A program made the translations under genes and the position numbers. DNA of 15,182 nt from Dehalococcoidia bacterium. Its GTDB lineage: Bacteria; Chloroflexota; Dehalococcoidia; Lucifugimonadales; SHYF01. This document shows, one piece after another, positions 7,439 through 13,388 of this stretch. A model generated the notes under the pieces. That model was not told the origin of the DNA, searched no databases, and saw only the letters and a program-made list of their open reading frames with translations. The stretch is from positions 1 through 15,182 of the forward strand of contig SHYF01000021.1 of the NCBI GenBank assembly GCA_009692985.1, in the 5' to 3' direction. Numbering within the stretch: position 1 is the first letter of the stretch; the number at the start of each line of letters is the position of its first letter.

Positions 7439-8659
7439 TCATGGGGTAACGTAGCTAGCTAGGTCAACGGAAGTGTCTCTTAGCCTGCCGAAGTCACCTA
7501 TGGCTACTTGCCTTCTTATCAGCTCTTTGCATTTCTGCAGCTCTTGGCCGTTATTGACCAGAAGAGCGCCTTTGATATGCGGGGGCTGACTGTAGAAGGC
7601 AGAGAATCTTCCCTGGTCAAACTTGCGAATATCCAACTGGTCCCACTTAGGAGCGTGCCCCAAGAAGTCCAACCATATGTCAAACATGCCTGAGAAGAAA
7701 GAAGGAACCTGGTCAAAGGCTTTGCTCTGGCCCAGCATGTTTTGAGCCGCAGTGACTCCATGCTGGTAGGCTACATCCCAATGCTCAATTCGCATCTGTG
7801 CTCCATAGAGCGGGCTGAAGAAACTGGCGCTGTCCCCGGCGGCAAAAATGCCAGGCTCACTGGTTTCTAGATATTCGTTGACAACGATTCCGTTGTCAAC
7901 CTTCAAACCCGCTGCTTGCGCCAGCCCTGTCTCTGGCACGGCCCCTATTCCAATTATAACGAAGTCACTAGGTGCGACCTGCCCTTCTTGTGTCACCACC
8001 CTCTGGGCCTTGCCGTCCCCTTCGATGCCTTGCACATGGGCAGGGGCAAGCACTGTAACACCGCGTTCTTGGAGAGCTTCATGGGAAAATCGGCCAATGG
8101 CTTGGCCAAATAGGTTTGCCCATATCGTCTGAGAAGTGTCAATGATGGTGGTCTCTACTCCATCCTGCGTGAGAGATGCAGCCAGCTCCGCACCTATGAA
8201 TCCACCGCCAACGATGACCGCCTTCTGCCCAGGCGCGATCTCCTGGCGGATGGCCTCGGCGTCGGCCAGGGTGCGCAAATAGTAGACGCCAGGAAGTTCT
8301 GAACCGGGCACCAGCATTTTACGGGGCGACGCCCCGGTTGCCAGTAGCAACTTCTCAAAGCTGATCTCTTCCCCACTTTCCAACGTAACAGTTCGCCTGC
8401 CAGTGTCTAAAGAGACGGCTGTTGCGCCAATCTTCATTTCTATCCCCTGGTCGTCGTAGAACTTTGGAGGATGGAGGAACATCCTGGCCCTTTGCCGCTT
8501 CCCTTGGATGAACTCCTTGGTCAGCGCATACCGAAAATACGGATACTCCTGCTCTCTGGAGACTATGATACCGCGGCCCTTTGCACCCATCCTGCGAAGC
8601 GTAGCCGCAGCAGTATCTCCGGCGCGTCCTCCACCTATGATCAGATAGTCAACAGGCAT
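7439..8659 (-). CDS. FAD/NAD(P)-dependent oxidoreductase, ferredoxin-reductase type
   Basis: A 406-residue flavoprotein of the pyridine nucleotide-disulphide oxidoreductase superfamily. The first FAD dinucleotide motif is IIGGGRAG (7-14), followed by YALTKEF (44-50), the counterpart of the PLSKE stretch of ferredoxin and rubredoxin reductases. The NAD(P)H-binding motif is VGGGFIGAELA (150-160). Asp174 at the end of the second strand favours NADH. The second FAD motif is IFAAGDSA (271-278), followed by MRIEHWDVAYQHG (289-301), typical of BphA4/AIF-like reductases. There is no redox CxxxxC pair, so it is not a disulphide reductase. It probably passes electrons from NADH to a ferredoxin, and the Rieske ferredoxin 1.2 kb away is the obvious candidate. 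ATG 8659 has AGGGGA upstream. It is divergent from the hydrolase gene. Confidence 0.88.
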   Translation of the reverse strand: MPVDYLIIGGGRAGDTAAATLRRMGAKGRGIIVSREQEYPYFRYALTKEFIQGKRQRARMFLHPPKFYDDQGIEMKIGATAVSLDTGRRTVTLESGEEISFEKLLLATGASPRKMLVPGSELPGVYYLRTLADAEAIRQEIAPGQKAVIVGGGFIGAELAASLTQDGVETTIIDTSQTIWANLFGQAIGRFSHEALQERGVTVLAPAHVQGIEGDGKAQRVVTQEGQVAPSDFVIIGIGAVPETGLAQAAGLKVDNGIVVNEYLETSEPGIFAAGDSASFFSPLYGAQMRIEHWDVAYQHGVTAAQNMLGQSKAFDQVPSFFSGMFDIWLDFLGHAPKWDQLDIRKFDQGRFSAFYSQPPHIKGALLVNNGQELQKCKELIRRQVAIGDFGRLRDTSVDLASYVTP

Positions 8660-8996
8660 GGCTCAATCCCCTACCAATAATCGAATCTGCTGATTGGCTT
8701 GCTGCCCAGGAGCCTTCAAGATCGTTCCGCGGGCCGTTGGCATGGGCAAGCAGGGAATATCATAGCACCAGCCAACAAATGGATAGAGGGCCGCCCCAAT
8801 CCTTGGGGACTCGATTGACGCAGGGATGACATGGTCTGATCGGTGCCAGTTTTCCACGTGGTAAGGTACAATTCTGCTGGCGGCTCTCGCTTTTCGGGGT
8901 ATGATAGGATTTCTGAATAGAGACAGGACGGTTGCGCATCTGCTATCTTGCGGACAATACGAGGCTTGGTCTCAGATTCTTGTCTTGAGGAGAGGG
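8660..8996. other. Divergent intergenic region between reductase and hydrolase genes
   Basis: These 337 bp should carry the promoters of both flanking genes, but none is clear-cut. TACAAT at 8867-8872 is a possible plus-strand -10 with a poor -35. CCACGTGG at 8854-8861 is a perfect 8-bp palindrome. On the minus strand, a 64-codon frame from GTG 8857 to TGA 8663 ends 3 nt before the reductase ATG. It has no Shine-Dalgarno and no recognisable homology, so it is at most a leader ORF. On the plus strand, the hydrolase frame is open back to 8901, but that extension does not resemble the family. Confidence 0.4.
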
Positions 8997-9788
8997 ATGG
9001 AAGTTCAGGTAGTAGGTGCTCACAACCTCGAAATTGGAAAAGACAGACACACGTGTTGCGTCATTGACGGTGTACTAGGCATAGATGCAGGAAGCTTGGT
9101 AAGCGCTCTCAATGCAGATGCTGTGAGCAGAGTCCGTACCATTTTGCTCACTCACGAGCATTTTGACCACACAAGAGATGTTCCGATGATGGTACTAGCC
9201 ATCCTTGATTCGCCACAGGTAATCGAGATTTTCGGCCTGCGTGGTACTTTGGAGAGCGTCCGCCGGCACCTAATGGATGGCGAGCTATACCCTGATCTCA
9301 CAACAAGTCTCAATAACGCCCCTCCAAAGTGCCGATTCGTTCCCATCGTGCCTCAGTTGGCGTTCCAAGTCCTGGACTACCAGGCCAAGGCAATCTCCAT
9401 GCTCCATCCGGTCCCTGCGGTCGGCTACATAGTGAAATCTTCGTCCGGTGGTTGCATTGCGTTTACCGGGGATACAGGTGGCGAGCTAATGGCTATCCTT
9501 CAAGACGAACTTGCTCCAAAGCTACTGTTCGTTGACGTGACATTCCCTAACCGTTTGGAATCGCGAGCCAAGTTGACAGGCCACCTTACCCCAGGACTTC
9601 TAGGGCAACAACTCAGTGCAGCGTTGCAGCAGAACGTCAGGTTGCCTACGATAGTGCCGGTTCACCTCAGCGCACAGCACGAGCAGGAAATATGGCGGGA
9701 CTTGGCCGCTATTGGGTCAGCGCTACGGATTACACTGAGTCCAGGCCGAGAAGGCCAGGTGTTTGTTGACGGGCGATTGCAAGAGTAG
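8997..9788 (+). CDS. Metallo-beta-lactamase-fold hydrolase
   Basis: A 263-residue enzyme of the MBL superfamily, probably of the branch with RNase Z and class II cyclic-nucleotide phosphodiesterases. The beginning EVQVVGAHN, followed by CVIDGVLGIDAGSL (21-34), is typical of that branch. The metal site is H53-E-H55-F-D57-H58, with His137 (LHPVP), Asp159 (FTGDTG) and His223 (PVHLS) completing a binuclear zinc-type centre. Gly195-His196 (GHLTP) is a further conserved stretch. All ligands are present, so it should be active; the substrate is unknown. I chose ATG 8997, with GAGGAG 4 nt upstream, over an ATG at 8901, because homology begins exactly there. The Rieske gene follows after 67 bp, probably in the same transcript. 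Two 60-base lines of this gene counted by hand have 47% and 50% GC. Confidence 0.88.
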   Translation: MEVQVVGAHNLEIGKDRHTCCVIDGVLGIDAGSLVSALNADAVSRVRTILLTHEHFDHTRDVPMMVLAILDSPQVIEIFGLRGTLESVRRHLMDGELYPDLTTSLNNAPPKCRFVPIVPQLAFQVLDYQAKAISMLHPVPAVGYIVKSSSGGCIAFTGDTGGELMAILQDELAPKLLFVDVTFPNRLESRAKLTGHLTPGLLGQQLSAALQQNVRLPTIVPVHLSAQHEQEIWRDLAAIGSALRITLSPGREGQVFVDGRLQE

Positions 9789-9855
9789 CAGTCCCGCGCA
9801 CGTTTTGAGTTCACATTCAGCATGGTTGTGGCATCTTATTTGAGGAGGGTAAAGA

Positions 9856-10176
9856 ATGGCTAAAGGGTACGTGAAGGTCGCCACCGTGGACGGTCTGTCC
9901 TCAGGCAAGTTGAAGTGCGTCAAGGTCGGAAACGAAGAGGTCTGCATTATCAACACTGGGAGCTCCATAGTGGCTTTGTCGAACATTTGCACTCACGCCG
10001 GTTGTGAATTGGCAGATAATGGCGAGGTGGATGGAGAAGAGCTTGAATGTGGTTGCCACGGCAGCCGCTTCAAGCTGGCTACAGGCGAAGTAACTGGCCC
10101 TCCGGCGCGCGTAAACTTGAAGCGGTTCGACGTGCGAATCCAGGGGAATGATATCCTGATTTCAGTTTCTGGCTGA
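9856..10176 (+). CDS. Rieske [2Fe-2S] ferredoxin
   Basis: A 106-residue soluble Rieske protein. The cluster ligands are C45-T-H47 and C65-G-C67-H68. Two further cysteines, Cys50 (CTHAGC) and Cys67 (CGCHGSRF), sit where bc1-type Rieske proteins form a disulphide bridge, unlike the classical dioxygenase ferredoxins. The C-terminal half has the usual GEVTGPPA turn. There is no signal peptide or transmembrane anchor. ATG 9856 has AGGAGG 7 nt upstream. It follows the hydrolase gene by 67 bp. The nearby NADH-type flavoprotein is a likely electron donor, but no oxygenase or other acceptor is encoded in the window. The stop codon lies at the edge of a truncated regulator gene, so its original downstream partners may have been lost. 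Confidence 0.92.
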   Translation: MAKGYVKVATVDGLSSGKLKCVKVGNEEVCIINTGSSIVALSNICTHAGCELADNGEVDGEELECGCHGSRFKLATGEVTGPPARVNLKRFDVRIQGNDILISVSG

Positions 10177-10195
10177 TGCGCTGGCTCCAGCTGTT

Positions 10196-11182
10196 ATGGC
10201 TGGCCTCTTGAACCTGGACTCCACTTCCTCGGCTGCGGACTACCGGTTTACCCATGAACGGGTGCGTGAATATGTGGTGACAACGCTTACTCAAGTCCGC
10301 CGCCGCGCCCTTCATGAAGCTGTTATGCAACTACTTACAGCGGGCGCTGGTTCCAGACCGGAGAGTTTGCCTCTTATCGCCCAGCACGCTCTGGCAGCTG
10401 GGCATACTGAGCTTGCGGTGGAGATGTCCACTGAAGCCGCCCGTAATTCGGCACGCGCTGGCGCTCCAGAAGAGGTCCTACGTCTGGTTGGCATCGCCCA
10501 GCCCATTGCGTCCTCACCTCAGGAACGCGTAGCCCTTCTCCAACTGCAAGATGACGCGCTTGGTATGCTCCTGCGTCCATCGCAGCGGTTGGAAGGACTG
10601 GCTCAACTCGCAGCCTTGGCAGAGGCGCTTGGGGATGCCCGCCTTCAAATGGACGTCACACTGCGGCGGGCCGCGGCTCAAAGGCTAGGGCAAGAGTATG
10701 AAGGCGCGGCTGAACTCGCGCGTTGCGTTCGCTTGTTGGCCGTCAACCAAGGGGACAAACGTGCGGAACTCGCCGCTTGTTTAGAGGTTGGACAAGATAT
10801 ATTGCGGAGTGAGCTGGGCGAGGGGTACATACCTGCGGCCTCCGAAGTAGACTTCGCCGGCGCGAGTGAAGCCTACAGCCGTGCAGCCGCTCTGGCCGAA
10901 GAGCTGGGCGAGAACTCTAAGCTCGCGGCGTCCACGCGGGAACTTGGCATCATCGCGATGGGGCGAGTGCGGGCCTGGTTCATCGAGGGGATAAAAGCTG
11001 GTGACGGGATCTCTTTGATGCAACGAATTGCGGATGGCGAACGGCTGCAAGATATTTTGCCTGGCCTTCCAATCGCCCCGGTAGTTGCCGAAGCCGACGC
11101 GCGGTTTCGGACGGCGCTAGACATTTATGAGAAGCTAGGTGACCGCCAGGGTGCGATGTCCACAATCATTTCGTCGAAGTAG
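10196..11182 (+). pseudogene. 5'-truncated STAND-ATPase/TPR regulator fragment
   Basis: A 328-codon open frame. It starts in the winged-helix tail of a STAND/AAA-type signalling ATPase (DYRFTHERVREYVVTTL, 15-31, then RRRALHEAV) and continues into helical TPR-like repeats (about 50-320, for example AYSRAAALAEELGE and ARFRTALDIYEKLGDRQGA). Such proteins normally begin with a cyclase, kinase or DNA-binding domain and a P-loop NTPase, all missing here. Homology-like sequence (ADALAPAVMAGLL) continues upstream of ATG 10196 to about 10170, inside the end of the Rieske gene, and there is no Shine-Dalgarno. The start is therefore a break, not a true start. The 3' end is also broken: after GAMSTII the frame runs a few codons into the E1-alpha stub of the opposite strand. 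Translation by read-on from the Rieske gene is conceivable; function is unlikely. Confidence 0.72.
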
Positions 11183-11259
11183 CGGATGCGCAGCATGCGG
11201 CGCATCATCTCCAGGAACATGGCTTTCTCTTCTTTGGGGTATCCCTTCGCCGTGACCAT
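11125..11259 (-). pseudogene. Stub of a thiamine-dependent dehydrogenase E1-alpha subunit gene
   Basis: Starting at ATG 11259, the minus strand reads MVTAKGYPKEEKAMFLEMMR, then RMLRIRYFDE. This is the unmistakable beginning of pyruvate/acetoin/2-oxoacid dehydrogenase E1-alpha proteins, which are normally over 300 residues. After about codon 30 (near 11170) homology stops and the frame runs 14 more codons, antisense through the TPR fragment, to TAA at 11125. The start region is pristine: AAGGAGG lies close before the ATG, and an extended -10 promoter lies upstream. The gene was thus cut off recently or the junction is artificial. No E1-beta, E2 or E3 genes are in the window. Confidence 0.75.
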
Positions 11260-11333
11260 GACCACCTCCTTGCTGTGTCGGGCATCAGGCGCTCCTGGAC
11301 AGCCGCAAACGGGTTGCCAGGCTTTACGGCTGG

Positions 11334-11342
11334 ATTATAGCA
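11334..11342 (-). promoter_or_regulatory. Extended -10 promoter of the truncated E1-alpha gene
   Basis: TGCTATAAT on the minus strand is a perfect extended -10 element. No good -35 is seen (TTGCTA lies 20 nt upstream, too far), which extended -10 promoters tolerate. Transcription would begin near 11326 and give a leader of about 67 nt. It would now yield only the stub and antisense RNA to the TPR fragment. The remaining bases up to 11402 hold a weak GGGCT/AGCCC hairpin downstream of the DppC stop, without a T tract. Confidence 0.5.
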
Positions 11343-11402
11343 CGTGGGGTGCCGTTGGCTAGCAAGGATGGAGATCAGGGCTAGCAAGCCCCGTGGCAAG
11401 GG

Positions 11403-12308
11403 TTAGCGGCCGCGCAGCTTGGGGTCCCAGACGTCGCGTAGGGCGTCGCCAAAGAGGTTGAACCCCAACACCAGCACAGCAATGGCGACGCCGGGGAAGA
11501 TTATTAGCCAGGGCGCGATGGTGGCAAAGCTCTGAGCAGCCCCAGACATCATCTGGCCCCAGGATGAGTGAGGTGGCGGCACGCCCAGGCCCAGGTAGCT
11601 CAGGGCCGCCTCGGTGAGGATGGCGCTGCCCAACGCTACGGAGGCCAGGACAAGGAAAGGCGCCAGGGAGTTAGGCAGGACGTGGCGCAGCATGATTCGC
11701 GTGGGAGACGCGCCGATAACCCTGGCTGCGTCCACGTAGACATTCTCCTTCAGTGACAACACCACTCCGCGGCTGACGCGCGCCGCTCGCGGAGTATAGG
11801 CGATGGCTATGGCGATGATCACCTTATCAATCCCGGGCGAAAGGACCGCCACCAGAACCAGGGCCAGCAGTAGGGATGGGAAAGCAAGGATGGCGTCCAT
11901 TACCCGCTGGAAAAGGATGTCGAACTTTCCTCCAATGTAGCCACTAATGATTCCCAGCAGATAGCCACCCCCAGTGCCCAGCGCGATGGAGAAGAACGAT
12001 ACCATTAGAGAGATCCGAGTGCCGTAGACTATGCGGCTAAACTGGTCTCTTCCCTGGTGGTCGGTGCCGAAAAAGTACTTGGCGCTGGGGCCCACCAGGC
12101 GATCGTCGGCCGTTCCAACGTTGGGGTCATAGGGCGCCACCCAGTTGGCCAAGACCGCTGCCAGGAGGCTGGCCACAATGACGACCAGGCCTATCGCACC
12201 CAGGGGCTGCCGCCGGGCAAAGGTAGCCAACCCCGCCAGGCTGCGCTGAATCCGTCGTCCCACCCGGGGCTCTATACCGATCCGCTCCACGGCCCGCTCT
12301 TTGCTCAT
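11403..12308 (-). CDS. dppC: Peptide/nickel-type ABC transporter permease, DppC family
   Basis: A 301-residue inner-membrane permease that forms the channel with DppB. An N-terminal cytoplasmic tail (1-35) is followed by a membrane segment at about 37-57. The segment containing FGTDHQGRDQFSRIVYGTRI (80-99) is the DppC signature. Further membrane segments lie at about 100-122, 135-180, 215-237 and 265-287. The EAA loop that contacts the ATPase is YVDAARVIGASPTRIMLRHV (191-210), ending LPN. The C-terminus DVWDPKLRGR is family-typical. ATG 12308 has GGGGAG 6 nt upstream. It follows dppB by 31 bp. The ATPase genes (dppD/dppF) that often follow are absent; the next sequence is the E1-alpha stub. 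Substrate cannot be told from sequence: peptides, nickel chelates or other solutes. Confidence 0.93.
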   Translation of the reverse strand: MSKERAVERIGIEPRVGRRIQRSLAGLATFARRQPLGAIGLVVIVASLLAAVLANWVAPYDPNVGTADDRLVGPSAKYFFGTDHQGRDQFSRIVYGTRISLMVSFFSIALGTGGGYLLGIISGYIGGKFDILFQRVMDAILAFPSLLLALVLVAVLSPGIDKVIIAIAIAYTPRAARVSRGVVLSLKENVYVDAARVIGASPTRIMLRHVLPNSLAPFLVLASVALGSAILTEAALSYLGLGVPPPHSSWGQMMSGAAQSFATIAPWLIIFPGVAIAVLVLGFNLFGDALRDVWDPKLRGR

Positions 12309-12339
12309 AACCGGCTCCCCTCTAGTGGAGGCAAGAATC

Positions 12340-13305
12340 CTAAGAGTAGCTGATCCGTGGGTCTAGCCATCCGTACGTCAGGTCCACCACCAGATTGACA
12401 AGCATGAATACCAGCGCGAACACAACCACCGTGCTCTGTACGACCGTGTAGTCCTGTCTCTGAATTGACAATATGAACAACTGGCCCATTCCGGGGATGG
12501 CGAATATGGACTCCAGGATCACGGTGCCACCCATGAGGCTAGCAAAGGTGAGTCCACTCAGGGTTACCACCGGGATAAGGGCGTTCTTTAGCGCGTGGCG
12601 CATGATCACAATCTGCTCTGCAAGCCCTTTAGACCTGGCGGTGCGGATGTAGTCCTCGCGTAGCACCTCGAGCATGGCTGACCTGGTCATGCGCGCTTTG
12701 ACGGCCATCCCGGACGATCCCAGGATCAACGCAGGCCACATTAGCTGAAGCAGGTTGTCTATGGGGTTCTCCCACAGCACGTTGCGCCCTATGGGTGGCA
12801 CATAGTTGAACCAGATAGATCCCGCCAGGATCACCACCAGCCCCAACCAGAAGCTAGGAACCGCCAGAAACATGATGCTCTGGAAACGTAGCAGGTTGTC
12901 CATCCACGAGTTGTGGTACACCGCCGACAGGATTCCCATGGGTATGCCCAGCAACATACCCAGAATGGTGCCCATCAGAGCGAGCTGGATGGTGATGGGC
13001 AGGCGCAACAGTATGTCTTCCATCACAGGGGTGTTGGAGTAAATGGAGCGCCCGAAGTCGCCCCTTACCATGTCCCAGAGCCATGTCAGGTACTGCATGT
13101 GCAAAGGCTGATTGAGTCCTAGCCGCTCCCTCAGCACATCGGCGCTCATGTTGCCGCCCTTGCTTACGAAACCACCGGAGTCGTCGCCCAATATAAGCTG
13201 AACTACATCGCCCGGCAGTACACGCATCAGCACGAACACCAGCAACGTGAGGAGCAAGATGGTGGGTATTATGAGAAGCAACCGCTGGACTATGTACTTA
13301 GCCAT
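12340..13305 (-). CDS. dppB: Peptide/nickel-type ABC transporter permease, DppB family
   Basis: A 321-residue permease with the standard DppB layout. The first membrane segment is at about 8-28, then comes the periplasmic loop with RVLPGDVV (28-35) and RLGLNQPLHMQYLTWL (61-76), typical of this family. Five more hydrophobic segments lie between about 103 and 310. The EAA loop is YIRTARSKGLAEQIVIMRHA (219-238), followed by LKNALIPVVT. The closing YGWLDPRI is conserved in the family. Together with DppC it forms the transmembrane pore for a solute delivered by the lipoprotein encoded upstream. ATG 13305 is preceded by GAGGT at 10 nt, a moderate ribosome binding site. It lies 83 bp after the lipoprotein gene and 31 bp before dppC, so the three form one operon. 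Confidence 0.94.
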   Translation of the reverse strand: MAKYIVQRLLLIIPTILLLTLLVFVLMRVLPGDVVQLILGDDSGGFVSKGGNMSADVLRERLGLNQPLHMQYLTWLWDMVRGDFGRSIYSNTPVMEDILLRLPITIQLALMGTILGMLLGIPMGILSAVYHNSWMDNLLRFQSIMFLAVPSFWLGLVVILAGSIWFNYVPPIGRNVLWENPIDNLLQLMWPALILGSSGMAVKARMTRSAMLEVLREDYIRTARSKGLAEQIVIMRHALKNALIPVVTLSGLTFASLMGGTVILESIFAIPGMGQLFILSIQRQDYTVVQSTVVVFALVFMLVNLVVDLTYGWLDPRISYS

Positions 13306-13388
13306 GTCTTGCTAAACCTCACAGTCACCAGGGCAAACTGGCCATACCGCGCAGCCTGCCATTTCCATGCGCCGCACTACGTAGCCAG

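Noticed and set aside
7238..7462. 74-codon plus-strand TTG frame
   Set aside because: It overlaps the reductase 3' end, has no ribosome binding site, and its Arg/Pro-rich composition is typical of non-coding frames.
8901..8996. N-terminal extension of the MBL hydrolase
   Set aside because: The first 32 residues do not resemble the family, and the ATG at 8997 has a good ribosome binding site and the family-typical beginning.
11205..11399. 64-codon minus-strand frame over the E1-alpha leader
   Set aside because: It is in another frame from the recognised E1-alpha N-terminus and has no homology.
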